A stretch of 55,085 bases of DNA from Legionella moravica DSM 19234 (GCF_000423305.1 NZ_AUHS01000025.1:1-55085), one strand, 5' to 3'; counted from the first letter of the stretch, positions 18,152-27,670 are shown. Notes: a model not told the origin generated them from the sequence alone. Numbers and translations are program-made.

Positions 18152-19342
18152 TTAAACCAGAAATCCCCATAGTTCATGGATCAATAAAGCGATTGATACA
18201 AGAATAACTGCCCATTGAGTTAGTGATCCGCCAGGTACAATAAATGCCGGGTTAAAATGCTTCCTGCCAAAATAACACATGAGTGCTGGCAAAAGAAGTA
18301 GCAAAATAATGCAAAAAATACCCGCATAACTCAGAGCATGAATATAGGCGCCAGGATAAAAGATGACAATGAGTAATGGAGGTATAAACGTTAAAAGAAA
18401 CAAGCCAACTCCATGCGTTCCAGTGTCACGCCATTTCAAACCATCGGCAAGAAAACTGTACAGACAGAGTGATACTCCGAGAAAAGCAGTGAGCATGCAA
18501 ATGGATGTGAAAAAATTAAAAAAAGCGCTAATGGTTGAGTTATTTACTTTGTCTGATAGAAGGCCGGCCAGTGCACTTGTTGTATGGGGATTTTGCATTA
18601 AACTTTCAAGTCCCTGACTGCCCTCAGAGGGCAGGGTTCCCATAATGACGGCATCCCAGGCTATGTAGCATATTAATGGGATTAAGGAACCGATGAATAT
18701 CACTTTCTTCAATTTTGTGATGTCATCATTAAAATACTCTCTCAAATTCGGGACAATAATAGCAAAGCCAAAAGAGGTGATTAATATCATGATTGAGCCG
18801 CCAATATAGCTCAGTTCCCCTTGTTTAAAATGGTGCACATCGATGTGGGGAGCTATAAGAACAATCAGCACAAAATAAACGGCTAGCTTGCCAAACATGA
18901 GTGCTCGATTAGCAAAATCCACATAATGGATGCCGCCATAAACGACTAAACCAAAAAACAAGGTAAACAATGTACTGGCTTGCCATTCGTTGAGATGAAG
19001 CCCAATTTTAAAGAGTATGCTGTTGAGTACATCCGCTCCTCCTGAAATATAGGCGGAGAGCAGGGTATAAAGTAAAAAAAGATAACTTATCCAGGCCGCT
19101 AGTAAACCATAGTTTCCTAGTGTGGCTGCTGCCATGGAAACCATGTGTTTTCCTCTGGGTAAATACAAATTTGCTTCCAGGATAAAAAAGGCTCCCAAAG
19201 TCATAAAAGCCCAGCAGATAAATAAAACGATAGATGATTGCCAAAACCCGGTAGAAGCATTGGCAACGGGCAGGGCAAGCATGCCTCCGCCTATGGAAGT
19301 ACCGACGATGAGCAGGATGCCGCCTATAAATCTGGAACGCAT
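18152..19342 (-). CDS. Aromatic amino acid permease, TyrP/Mtr family (copy 2)
   Basis: A 396-residue paralogue of the neighbouring permease, with the same GTSIGGGMLALPVA start motif, AYISGGADVLNSIL, FGFAIIVPNLREYF and SLIPLICYIAWDAVIMG. About 11 membrane helices. The gene begins at an ATG at 19342, only 9 bp after the end of the OmpA-like gene, so these minus-strand genes may be one transcript. Divergence between the copies is spread along the whole length, pointing to an old duplication with both copies kept. Confidence 0.9.
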   Translation of the reverse strand: MRSRFIGGILLIVGTSIGGGMLALPVANASTGFWQSSIVLFICWAFMTLGAFFILEANLYLPRGKHMVSMAAATLGNYGLLAAWISYLFLLYTLLSAYISGGADVLNSILFKIGLHLNEWQASTLFTLFFGLVVYGGIHYVDFANRALMFGKLAVYFVLIVLIAPHIDVHHFKQGELSYIGGSIMILITSFGFAIIVPNLREYFNDDITKLKKVIFIGSLIPLICYIAWDAVIMGTLPSEGSQGLESLMQNPHTTSALAGLLSDKVNNSTISAFFNFFTSICMLTAFLGVSLCLYSFLADGLKWRDTGTHGVGLFLLTFIPPLLIVIFYPGAYIHALSYAGIFCIILLLLLPALMCYFGRKHFNPAFIVPGGSLTQWAVILVSIALLIHELWGFLV

Positions 19343-19351
19343 TAATCAGCC

Positions 19352-20041
19352 TTATTTTGTATACATTATTGGAGTTTGGGCTTGTGCAAGTCCATCAAAC
19401 CATTGAATTTCAATCCGTCTGTTTTGTGCGCTTCCATGTATCAGTTTATTATCTGATACGGCATTTTTGTCTCCATAACCTTCCGCTTTGAGTCGGCTGG
19501 CAGATATATTATTTGCCCACAAGAAAGTGAGCATGGTTTCTGCCTGCGCCTGAGAAAGCATTTTTTTATGGTAACGTGATCCGACATTATCTGTAAATCC
19601 GGCTACGTAAATCCGGCTTTTCGGATAGAATTTTAATAATCTGATGATGTTATTTAAACCGGGATAGCACAGTTCATTGAGTCGTGGACTCCCGAACATA
19701 AAATATTTATCGGTAGGCACAATCAGCAATCTGGTATCACCGTACTGGATGAATTCAATATCCTGTTTTTTTAAATCCTTGATAATTTTAGGTTTGGAAT
19801 CTTTATAAAGACCTGAGGCCGCACCAATTGCTCCACCAATACCTGCTCCGAGAAGGGTTCCTGATACAGTTCCACTGGCAATAGCGCCAATAGCCGCACC
19901 ACCTGCTGCTCCTTGGGCAGTTTTGCGAGGAGCTCGAGGATCTGGCCTAAAATTATTATACGGCGGATGAAAGCAACTACTTAATAAGCAAATCATTAAT
20001 CCAATGCTGAGGACTCGTGTTTTGGTTGCGTTGAGTGACAT
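19352..20041 (-). CDS. OmpA-like peptidoglycan-binding lipoprotein with glycine zipper
   Basis: The 229-residue product starts with a signal peptide ending in the lipobox LSSC (C23). A glycine-zipper segment follows at ~43-78 (GGAAIGAIASGT, GAGIGGAIGAASG), then an OmpA C-terminal domain with VAGFTDNVGS, LSQAQAETM, RLKAEGYGD and QNRRIEI, which binds peptidoglycan. It is likely an outer-membrane lipoprotein that anchors the envelope. I chose the ATG at 20041 because AAGGAG lies 5 bp upstream; a GTG two codons earlier overlaps that site. A similar layout occurs in several Legionella envelope proteins, including those near Dot/Icm, but nothing here links it to secretion. Confidence 0.87.
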   Translation of the reverse strand: MSLNATKTRVLSIGLMICLLSSCFHPPYNNFRPDPRAPRKTAQGAAGGAAIGAIASGTVSGTLLGAGIGGAIGAASGLYKDSKPKIIKDLKKQDIEFIQYGDTRLLIVPTDKYFMFGSPRLNELCYPGLNNIIRLLKFYPKSRIYVAGFTDNVGSRYHKKMLSQAQAETMLTFLWANNISASRLKAEGYGDKNAVSDNKLIHGSAQNRRIEIQWFDGLAQAQTPIMYTK

Positions 20042-20203
20042 TTCCACTCCTTAGATCAGTAATTTAATCATTATTAAGCATCTGGTCCAATTTCGCAATG
20101 CAACTAGCAGGTAAACATGCAACATAATTACTTCGGTGAGGTTAAAAACCTGGTGTGTTCCTGATTCTCGCGTTCTATTCAGCTTTATTAATTACTGTTC
20201 TGA

Positions 20204-21799
20204 TTAAGAAATTAAATAAAATTCCTCCAATAATTTATTGATATTAATGGGTTTTTGGAAGAAGCCGATGTATTTATCAGGTCTTACTAAAATAAGCGAC
20301 GGCTTTTTGAGACCAAAATGCTGATGAACGCGTTGCTGCTCATCAATCCAGAAAGTAACTGAATCATTGGATTGTACTGATTTTTTGGTACTTACCCAAT
20401 GAACTTTTAATGAATGAGGATATTTATGTGCCAGATTTATAGCGGTTTGCATCAATTGGGTTATTTTTCTTTTCTTTAGACCTTCGAATAGAAACACATG
20501 GTGCAGAACTCCCTGAGTAATTGCTGTACTGCTCATGGTTTGTTGGGTTTCATTATGAATCAGTTGAAAAGCAGGCAAATAATCACCGGCAGAGAGACGC
20601 CTGGCGCTGCCAGATTGATGCACTATCGGGCTTTGAGCATAGGATATTGCAAGCTCTGCTATATTCTTCGTCATGTACTTCATAATTGGATTGATAGAAC
20701 TCATAACACGAATGAACACATTACGGAGCTTCATCAGGACAGGATTGGTGATTAACATCAATCTGGTCATTTTGTCGGTCGTTTTAATGACTTCACGGCC
20801 CACAGGGAAACGTTCTTCATGATAACTGTCTAATAGTTCGGGTTTTGCTTTTCCTTTATTTACCAGAGCAAGTTTCCATGCCAGATTATAAATGTCTTGT
20901 ATCCCCGTGTTCAAACCCTGTCCACCCATCGGACTATGAATATGAGCAGCGTCTCCAGCAAAGAAAATCCTGTCGTATCGATATTCTTGAATTTGACGAT
21001 GGTGGATATTGAATTGGCTAATCCAGACAGGATTTGAAAGAGTAGCTGGATCAGACGAGCGCAGTCTGAATTCGTGAATTATATCACCCAGGGTTGGTTC
21101 GTTCGTGCTCTCTTGTGGTGCAGTCAGAACAAGACGATAGCGTTTGTTACCCATCGGAAAGCAGGCTAAAGGCCCCCGATCACTGATGTATATCGTCATA
21201 TGAGTTTCAGGGATACTCCAGTCTATTAATAAATCAGCCAACCACCAGGCCTGTTTGTACTCAGAGCCTTTAAATTCAGCATCAACTTGTTTTCTGACGG
21301 TACTGTGAGCCCCATCACAGGCAATGAGCCATGTTGCATTGAGTAACTCAAACTTATTATTGGGCTTCTTAATGGTGGCTGTGATCTCTTCAGGAGTCTG
21401 AATCAGGTGAGTTAATTCGGTTTCCCATTCGACGTTAATCCCTTGTTGCTCAAGATGTTGATATAAAATGGCTTCTGTCTGATTTTGCGGGAGATCGATC
21501 AGGTAGTGTCTGTTGGCTTCAATTGCTGCAAATGAAGCAGATACCAGATCTGCTCCTTTGGATTTAAACACCACACCTTCAATGGGAAGTCCTTGCTTAA
21601 GCACCTCGTCCAAAAGGCCACAGTCCTCCAATACATCAAGAGTTCGAATATGCAGACCCAGTGCTTTGGAGTGAACACTCAGTGTATTTTTTTTATCGAT
21701 TATACGATAGGTTAATCCATGTCGTGTGAGTTCATTGGCGCAAAATAACCCGACAGGTCCTGCACCAACAATAAGAACATCAATGTTATCCTGAGACAC
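20204..21799 (-). CDS. FAD-dependent aromatic-ring monooxygenase
   Basis: A 531-residue flavoprotein hydroxylase of the PheA/TfdB/MhpA group. It has GAGPVG at 12-17 for the ADP part of FAD, CDGAHST at 161-167 (the DG motif binding FAD and NAD(P)H) and GDAAHIHSPMGGQGLNTG from 282 (the GD motif). The C-terminal ~100 residues form the thioredoxin-like domain of this group, ending ILVRPDKYIGFF. Such enzymes hydroxylate phenols or polyketide-like rings. The start is a GTG at 21799 with AAGGA 8 bp before it. A small membrane-protein gene ends 16 bp upstream and is probably co-transcribed. No ring-cleavage genes are near, so the substrate is unknown. Confidence 0.87.
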   Translation of the reverse strand: MSQDNIDVLIVGAGPVGLFCANELTRHGLTYRIIDKKNTLSVHSKALGLHIRTLDVLEDCGLLDEVLKQGLPIEGVVFKSKGADLVSASFAAIEANRHYLIDLPQNQTEAILYQHLEQQGINVEWETELTHLIQTPEEITATIKKPNNKFELLNATWLIACDGAHSTVRKQVDAEFKGSEYKQAWWLADLLIDWSIPETHMTIYISDRGPLACFPMGNKRYRLVLTAPQESTNEPTLGDIIHEFRLRSSDPATLSNPVWISQFNIHHRQIQEYRYDRIFFAGDAAHIHSPMGGQGLNTGIQDIYNLAWKLALVNKGKAKPELLDSYHEERFPVGREVIKTTDKMTRLMLITNPVLMKLRNVFIRVMSSINPIMKYMTKNIAELAISYAQSPIVHQSGSARRLSAGDYLPAFQLIHNETQQTMSSTAITQGVLHHVFLFEGLKKRKITQLMQTAINLAHKYPHSLKVHWVSTKKSVQSNDSVTFWIDEQQRVHQHFGLKKPSLILVRPDKYIGFFQKPININKLLEEFYLIS

Positions 21800-21815
21800 G
21801 ATTTTTATTCCTTCT

Positions 21816-22436
21816 TTAATTCATTGCTAAAATGGGTGTACTGTCCAATGATTGAGATCCTTTATTTGCCTTGGGAGGACTAAAAAATGAGATCAGATTC
21901 TTTTCACGCTCAGACTCATTATTTACGTGATCCAGGGTTTTGAACTCTTCAAAGCAATCGAATCCCTCGTGGATTGAACTCGCCGTTAACAGGGCGGAAC
22001 CAAGAGATAACAGGAGTCCACTGATGGGATCACAAACAAGTAAGGGGATACCTACAGAGATGCAGGAAATATAGAATAAAGCGGATGCTGCTGCCCAAAA
22101 CATTAATTCACAAACTGTGATTAAATTATGGATAATAATTCCTATTTGTTTTATTTCAGTCCACTTATCAATTGTGTTCAGTGCTTGGTCTGCTGATAAT
22201 TCTCCTTGACTGACCTGAGAGAGGAGAAGTATTAAATTTTGATAGTCTTCAAGGACGTTGATTTTGGTTGATTTGTCTTTTGCCCCATGATAGTGATGAG
22301 CATAGAATGATTTAACCTGGCGTAATTGTTCTTCGATGGTTCGTGTCAATTCAAGATTTGTAAAAATGTTGTCGAATGCTTGATTGCACTGTTCCATACA
22401 AGCATTAAGATCTAAAGTATTTTTGGTATAAGGCAT
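21816..22436 (-). CDS. Two-helix membrane protein of unknown function
   Basis: I do not recognise a characterised family. The 206-residue protein is helical and polar for ~105 residues (containing NVLEDYQNLILLLSQV), then has two long hydrophobic segments at about 108-135 and 137-160, and a short charged tail. It resembles a recurring Legionella membrane-protein type, judged from memory only. The ATG at 22436 lacks a good ribosome site. The gene lies 16 bp upstream of the FAD monooxygenase gene, so the two are likely one unit. It may be secreted or an inner-membrane partner. Confidence 0.65.
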   Translation of the reverse strand: MPYTKNTLDLNACMEQCNQAFDNIFTNLELTRTIEEQLRQVKSFYAHHYHGAKDKSTKINVLEDYQNLILLLSQVSQGELSADQALNTIDKWTEIKQIGIIIHNLITVCELMFWAAASALFYISCISVGIPLLVCDPISGLLLSLGSALLTASSIHEGFDCFEEFKTLDHVNNESEREKNLISFFSPPKANKGSQSLDSTPILAMN

Positions 22437-22577
22437 AATTCACGCTATCAATATTAAGTGTTTTTTATCGCAATCGAGTAACGCCTCAATTATTCAAGGA
22501 TGCCCTATCCTGAGGTTATTATGACATCCAGAGGGTATCGAGTAGTTACCGTATCGGCAGTATATAGTTACCAAGAC

Positions 22578-23438
22578 TTACGAAACAAGATAATCTTGAA
22601 GGCTTTGACTCACTCCGTCATCAAGAGTTGTTAACTTGTAAGTAGAGCCTATTGTTGCAAGTAATCGCTTGTTGTCCAGACGTTTTGAACTCTCTATAAA
22701 TTCCCGCTTCATTGGACTGGCTTTATCCCAAATCTGTTCCCATGATTCATAGGATGCTTCTTCTATTCCAAGGTTTTTCGCAACCAATTGTTGTAAACTG
22801 CCCATAGTCCTGGGATCGCCATCCGCTATGTTGTAAAGAGCATGAGGGACTTTGCTCTGGCCGAAGAAAGCAGCAATTTGTGCTAAATCCTTTACAAAAA
22901 TATGGTTAGTATAAGGGGCTCTGTCTAACGCCATGATGGCTGTTTTGGTTTTGGCAGCATCAATGGGTAACCGATTCGGGCCGTATATTCCTGCAATTCG
23001 CATTAATACCACCTCTATATTGTGATGGGTGCAAAAGGATAACCATTGCTGCTCTGCATCAAGGCGACGTTGTTGACGGGAATTATGGATGAAGCAGGGC
23101 GACTCTTCAGTAACCCATGCACCGTGATGATTACCGTATACACCACTGGATCCAAAATAGAGTACCTTCCTTGCTTTCAATACACTCTGGCCAAGAAATT
23201 GCCTTAAAAAAACATCCTGAGTTCCGTCAGCTGGCGGTGGGATCAGGTAATAGACAACGGTATCCGGTTCAGTCCAGTTAAAAGGTTGATTTAAGTCTGT
23301 TTTTATATGATTTAAGCCCGGAAGCGCCATCTCCTCGTTTAAATGCCGGGAAAGGGCGGTAACCTTTTGTTGTTTTTTTAGTAGCTCTTGAGCTAAATAA
23401 AATCCGCAATAACCGTATCCAATAATGAGATGATGCAT
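22578..23438 (-). CDS. NAD(P)-dependent epimerase/dehydratase-like protein
   Basis: A 286-residue extended short-chain dehydrogenase fold. The N terminus has GYGYCG at 7-12, a glycine-rich dinucleotide loop, and FGSSGVYG and RIAGIYGPNR further on. The SSGVYG segment has Y but the usual YxxxK is not obvious, so catalysis may differ from standard epimerases; similar YeeZ-type proteins are known. I prefer the ATG at 23438 (MHHLIIGYG) with AGGA upstream; an ATG at 23489 would overlap the nuclease gene by 11 bp but has no ribosome site. It is probably co-transcribed with the nuclease gene. The substrate is unknown. Confidence 0.82.
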   Translation of the reverse strand: MHHLIIGYGYCGFYLAQELLKKQQKVTALSRHLNEEMALPGLNHIKTDLNQPFNWTEPDTVVYYLIPPPADGTQDVFLRQFLGQSVLKARKVLYFGSSGVYGNHHGAWVTEESPCFIHNSRQQRRLDAEQQWLSFCTHHNIEVVLMRIAGIYGPNRLPIDAAKTKTAIMALDRAPYTNHIFVKDLAQIAAFFGQSKVPHALYNIADGDPRTMGSLQQLVAKNLGIEEASYESWEQIWDKASPMKREFIESSKRLDNKRLLATIGSTYKLTTLDDGVSQSLQDYLVS

Positions 23439-23478
23439 GTGGGGATTCCTGTTTGATTGGTTGGTTAATATATCTTCG

Positions 23479-26028
23479 TTAGTATTCATTAGAGTTATCA
23501 GTCACTTTGAATCGGCAGAGATTTTGGAAATCACATTGTTCACAGAGTGCCTTGGTTGCCGGCTGAGGCAGGCAGAGCCCTTTTTGAAATTCTTCAGCCA
23601 AAGCTGTTAATTGCTGGTGCCACTCGTTACGGCGATTTTCCCATGACTCCTCTGCTTTTAAAGTGCTGATACCCTTAATATCCAGTTTGTTCTCACTTAA
23701 TCCGCTGCAGATTATTTTACCTGTTTTTAATTGCATTAATAATAGAGTATTAATTTCTTCATCAAGAAGGGTATAGAGTAATAGTTGAGGTTCTGTTGGT
23801 CTAGTTTCATTCCAGGGTTTACTGGCAGGCAGACTGCTTTTATAATCGATGACCCATTTCGAATCCTCAACTCGATCCAGGCGATCCACTCGTACATTAA
23901 AATCCAGTCCTGCGAGGTTCAATGTGTAGGATTCTTCCAATGCAGCGATTTCAAATTCAGGTCTGCGTTTTTCCCATTCCAGTATGGAGTGTACCAATCG
24001 TTTCAGGCGAATGAACTCTACATCTTTTATGAGTTCCGGTAGTGCTTGGGTATGAAATAGTCTCACCTTGGATAGGGCTGATTCAATGGCTTGTTCGATG
24101 TATTGCTCCAGAGTTCTGGAGTTTAACTGGAGTAAATTTTTTTGATTTTCCAGATGACGCCAGAGTACTTCCATGACTTTATGTACGATAATTCCCTTCT
24201 CCTTGGCATCCAATCCATCTGAAGCAGGTTGAGACGGTTTTGCTTTCAGACGATGTTCTGCAAAAGCTTTAAAAGGACATTTTGCCTGGTAGGAAAGTAA
24301 TGCAGTACCCCCGGATATTTGTTCCGTTGCTAAAATGGGAACCATGTAGATTTCATCATGAGGGATTAATTCATTGTGATGCATTGGGTCGACGGGTATT
24401 GAACAGAGGGTATAAGAGGGAAAATCAATAATCAAGGAACAGGGTAAATTAGGTGTATCGTCCTGAAATCGAGCATAACTGAATACCGTTTCAGCACTTC
24501 CTTGTCTCAATCGATGCAAGGTTTGTTTTGCAAAGGCCAATTCACGGGCTGGAAGGCTATGTGGCATCAGGAGTCTACGTTGCATGTCCTGAGGAATAAA
24601 GGCTGACAATCGTGGTTTTTGTGGTAAACATTGGTCTGTTAAACCCATGACCCATAAGCTGTCAAATTCGCATCCCGATGCTTCCAACAAGCCTGATATT
24701 TGAATTGGCGCCTGGTTTTTTTGAGCCTGGAAAATGGTATTGTCGGCAAGATGCATCAAGGCATCAAGCGCTTCATTGTGACTCAGGGTAGCACTGATTA
24801 AATGCAGTTGCCTGAATTCATCGAACAGTGATGCAAAACGATGATAACACTGATAATTTTCCGAGTTTAATCCATAATCACCAGGAAACCCGAGTACGTT
24901 TAATCGGTTCTGAAACAGGTCTATCCATTGTTGGGGGGATGCTTTTTCAGGATAAGGATTCATTGATTTTAATCGTTTTGCTAATTGCGGTGCCAGATGA
25001 GTAACTTCCTTGATAAAAGACTGTAGTTGAATCGATTGATTTTGCAATAAAGGATTGTCTTGCAGAATTTGAGAGCGGTTTAAAAATTCTTGCTGGGCAG
25101 CGCCAAGATAAGGGGATTGCAGCAATAGAGCGGCCTGGAAATGATTGAGAAGATCAGGTTTCAAATTTAACCAGACCAAGGCATGAGCCACAAGAGGAAA
25201 TTCACTCAAAGGCTGACCCAGAGAAATATTAACGCACTGAGGATCAAAATGTTGCTGAATGATCCTTTTTAAGGGGCGTGATTCTTGCTGTAAATTGGGA
25301 ACGACGACTCCAATTTTTTGTTCGCCACTTTCTATTTTTAATTTCAACCAGGCTATAAGTTGCTGATATTCTTCTTTAATGTCCTTGGCTGCAAAAACTC
25401 GAGGCGCTTCTGTGTGTTGCTTCAAATCATAACGGTATTGAGTTATTTTGTTGTTGTCCAGATGGTTTTGCAAAGCCAATTGTTGCGGATTAAAATCATC
25501 AAAGCAGACCCAAATCACCGGTTGTGAGAATAGGGATTCTTCTGTTTGCAGAATGTAAGGAATAATTTGATGTTCATTAACCGCATGTAACTGGCGCAGC
25601 TGTTTATTAACATGCAACCACCATTGTTGAAATGTGCGGGTCTGCGGTGTGTAGTGAAACTCAGGGTTATGAGGATCAACTTGCCATTGTTGGCATTGTT
25701 CCCAGGCTTGCATAACAGCGCTTAGCAATCCTTCGCTATAAGTTATTTCTGGTTCTGATTTAATTATTTTACGCCATAAATGTTGGCACTGAGCATCATT
25801 TAATAATAGGGGATGCGGCAGATCGGGACGTTGCATGATGAGCTGGTTGAAGGCTTTCAACAATGCGGTTTTGTATGGGTAACATTTGGGTTTGACTGTA
25901 GTTTTCGCAGCACAGTAGCTGAAGTAGTCTTGCAGTAAAGCCCCGCTTAAACGATTGTTGGGAGTTATAACTGTTGCACCTTGAGCTAATAAATCAAGCA
26001 GTCTGTTTTTATTATTTAAATCCTGCAT
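23479..26028 (-). CDS. AddB/RecB-like PD-(D/E)XK nuclease with Fe-S cluster motif
   Basis: The 849-residue protein matches the family annotated as a probable DNA repair protein. Its N-terminal two thirds resemble an inactive helicase-like region of AddB type. The C terminus is a RecB-family nuclease: H616 (KGIIVH), VDRLD near 714-718 and D728/K730 in VIDYKS. Cysteines C584 (AKCPF), C829, C832 and C838 (CEQCDFQNLC) fit the four-cysteine iron-sulfur staple of AddB. AddB works with the AddA helicase, but no such gene is adjacent. It may process DNA ends in recombination repair. It overlaps or abuts the epimerase-like gene. Confidence 0.85.
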   Translation of the reverse strand: MQDLNNKNRLLDLLAQGATVITPNNRLSGALLQDYFSYCAAKTTVKPKCYPYKTALLKAFNQLIMQRPDLPHPLLLNDAQCQHLWRKIIKSEPEITYSEGLLSAVMQAWEQCQQWQVDPHNPEFHYTPQTRTFQQWWLHVNKQLRQLHAVNEHQIIPYILQTEESLFSQPVIWVCFDDFNPQQLALQNHLDNNKITQYRYDLKQHTEAPRVFAAKDIKEEYQQLIAWLKLKIESGEQKIGVVVPNLQQESRPLKRIIQQHFDPQCVNISLGQPLSEFPLVAHALVWLNLKPDLLNHFQAALLLQSPYLGAAQQEFLNRSQILQDNPLLQNQSIQLQSFIKEVTHLAPQLAKRLKSMNPYPEKASPQQWIDLFQNRLNVLGFPGDYGLNSENYQCYHRFASLFDEFRQLHLISATLSHNEALDALMHLADNTIFQAQKNQAPIQISGLLEASGCEFDSLWVMGLTDQCLPQKPRLSAFIPQDMQRRLLMPHSLPARELAFAKQTLHRLRQGSAETVFSYARFQDDTPNLPCSLIIDFPSYTLCSIPVDPMHHNELIPHDEIYMVPILATEQISGGTALLSYQAKCPFKAFAEHRLKAKPSQPASDGLDAKEKGIIVHKVMEVLWRHLENQKNLLQLNSRTLEQYIEQAIESALSKVRLFHTQALPELIKDVEFIRLKRLVHSILEWEKRRPEFEIAALEESYTLNLAGLDFNVRVDRLDRVEDSKWVIDYKSSLPASKPWNETRPTEPQLLLYTLLDEEINTLLLMQLKTGKIICSGLSENKLDIKGISTLKAEESWENRRNEWHQQLTALAEEFQKGLCLPQPATKALCEQCDFQNLCRFKVTDNSNEY

Positions 26029-26108
26029 TGGTTAAAACCTATTGATTATAACGTACTAGTTCAAGTGAGTATCTGCTCAAAAATTTCATAAAAAAACACC
26101 GCATACTA

Positions 26109-26268
26109 GGCTCTGTTGACAATTCAAGTTTCTACGTCCCGCGACCTGTTCGCGGGATCCAATTCACTCTTTATAGGCGCAATATATTCTTGTTTTGCGC
26201 ACGATCTATCGATTCCGCGAACAAGTCGCGGAAAGTAGGCTTGAAAATAAACAAATGTCAACAGCCCC
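26109..26268. repeat. Palindromic MITE-like element (copy with two internal hairpins)
   Basis: The ends are GGCTCTGTTGACA at 26109 and TGTCAACAGCCCC at 26256, inverted with few mismatches. Inside are two hairpins, CCCGCG/CGCGGG at 26138-26156 and TTCCGCG/CGCGGAA at 26213-26233, which are inverted copies of one another around the core CCGCGACTTGTTCGCGG. No frame codes for a transposase. The same core and ends occur at 47421-47504. It fills most of the 312-bp gap between the nuclease and membrane-protein genes; the rest shows nothing clear. Confidence 0.7.
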
Positions 26269-26340
26269 TAAGAAAAATATGGTGTATTCTGGATATATTG
26301 GGTCGCTGCACTTTGGTTCGTTATCAGTTTAACGAAGCGT

Positions 26341-26895
26341 CTAATGCACCCTGCGGGGATGTGCAACCTTTGATTTTACCAATGTTGGATTGGTCACCCG
26401 TTTGCGCCGTTCTTGAGTATGCAGGATATCGTATACTAATTGGCCTCGTAAATACATAGCTGCAAAACCTGCAATAATTGACAGAATAAATCCGAACAAA
26501 ATATAACTATAAGCCAGGATAACTAAATAGAAATACACCAGATCACGAAATTTGGCTATAGAAAACAATTTAGCATATTCTTCTGTCATAAATAACAAAA
26601 GACCTAAATCGAATATAGGCAATGAGGCAATGACCATAGTAAATCCAAGCCAAAATGTTTTAGACTTATAGGGTTTTTTGCAGTGGACAATACTTTCACC
26701 AAAGATTGCTCCAGTACAGACTGCAACAAATAGTCCTAAAATCACCGCTTTAAAAACGGGAATAATTTGATCTACCCCAATAGAATCCAGAAGTGCGTTA
26801 ATGATAATTGTACCGGGTACAGACAATAAGCCGAAGTAGATTGCTGCCAGCAATCGCGGATGGGACATGGCGAGGGCGGGATCCTGTGTTTTCAT
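26341..26895 (-). CDS. Four-helix inner-membrane protein, unknown function
   Basis: No family recognised. The 184-residue protein has four hydrophobic segments, at about 14-36, 45-65, 80-103 and 118-148, and a basic C-terminal tail (RRKRVTN, HPRRVH). AGGTG lies 4 bp before the ATG at 26895. The gene is flanked by the palindromic element downstream and by the DUF1415 gene upstream, with no operon partner. The basic tail suggests a cytoplasmic C terminus. Confidence 0.7.
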   Translation of the reverse strand: MKTQDPALAMSHPRLLAAIYFGLLSVPGTIIINALLDSIGVDQIIPVFKAVILGLFVAVCTGAIFGESIVHCKKPYKSKTFWLGFTMVIASLPIFDLGLLLFMTEEYAKLFSIAKFRDLVYFYLVILAYSYILFGFILSIIAGFAAMYLRGQLVYDILHTQERRKRVTNPTLVKSKVAHPRRVH

Positions 26896-26982
26896 AGTTC
26901 ACCTGAATAGTGTTATATTCCATGTGTACTATTTTAGTACATTATTCGATTGTTTGGTGAAATTGTAGTGACATTTATCAAT

Positions 26983-27510
26983 CTATTTTTTTAATTGTTT
27001 TAATCCGAGTTGGTGCATTTTGGCAATATTTTGTTCTGGAATCAGAGAGGTGTCGCCATAGGCTGAAATGGCCTTTTCCAGCAAGTCCTCTCGAAGGAGA
27101 TGAACCATGGGATAGGGGGAGCGATTGGTGTAATTGGTTACATCGTCAGGATCAGTATCTGCAAAAAAATAATCAGGATGAAAGCTGGCGACTTGATAAA
27201 TCCCTTCATAATCTTGAAGTATGATGAGCTGCTCGGCCAGATCGATAAAATCCAGATAATTAAAAAAATTTTTGAACGATTCAGGATAGACAATTAATGT
27301 GGTTTCAATGTCTGGTTTTTCATCTAATAAACGAATTTCCGAGATTAACTCCTCGAGTGCTTGTGCCTTTTTGATGGCAGGCGAGACATGAATTCTTAAT
27401 CCTTTTTTATTAACAGTCCTTTTGGCGAAGGGGCAAATATTATGCTCTATGATAAAAGTACGTACCCAATTTAAGGTCTGCTCAGCTATTAAATCGTGAT
27501 TATTCTGCAT
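26983..27510 (-). CDS. DUF1415 family protein
   Basis: The 175-residue protein has the DUF1415 signatures: NICPFAK with C26, ETTLIVYPE, YQVASFHPDY, and the strongly conserved DDVTNYTNRSPYPMVHLLRE block. The family is widespread in proteobacteria and has no assigned function; the conserved Cys, His and Asp/Asn residues suggest an enzyme or metal site. The ATG at 27510 lacks a strong ribosome site. It is a single gene between the membrane-protein gene and a perfect palindrome. Confidence 0.88.
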   Translation of the reverse strand: MQNNHDLIAEQTLNWVRTFIIEHNICPFAKRTVNKKGLRIHVSPAIKKAQALEELISEIRLLDEKPDIETTLIVYPESFKNFFNYLDFIDLAEQLIILQDYEGIYQVASFHPDYFFADTDPDDVTNYTNRSPYPMVHLLREDLLEKAISAYGDTSLIPEQNIAKMHQLGLKQLKK

Positions 27511-27577
27511 TGTGGCTTAATAAGACATAGTTGTGCTGGATAGTGTACAGATCCGGGCCCAAATTGCAATTTTGTCC

Positions 27578-27610
27578 AGGCTCTGTTGACCATAATGGTC
27601 AACAGAGCCT
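27578..27610. repeat. Perfect 33-bp palindrome made of two abutting element ends
   Basis: AGGCTCTGTTGACCAT is followed by one A and then its exact reverse complement, ATGGTCAACAGAGCCT: 16 paired bases with a single unpaired centre. It has the same terminal sequence as the palindromic elements at 26109 and 47421 but no interior, as if the middle had been deleted. It lies between the convergent-neighbour tails of the DUF1415 and RCC1 genes. Confidence 0.85.
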
Positions 27611-27670
27611 AAACAGGGTAAACGACCAATTAATTCCCAGTTAGGACCATTAACTACTGCTCAGCATGAG

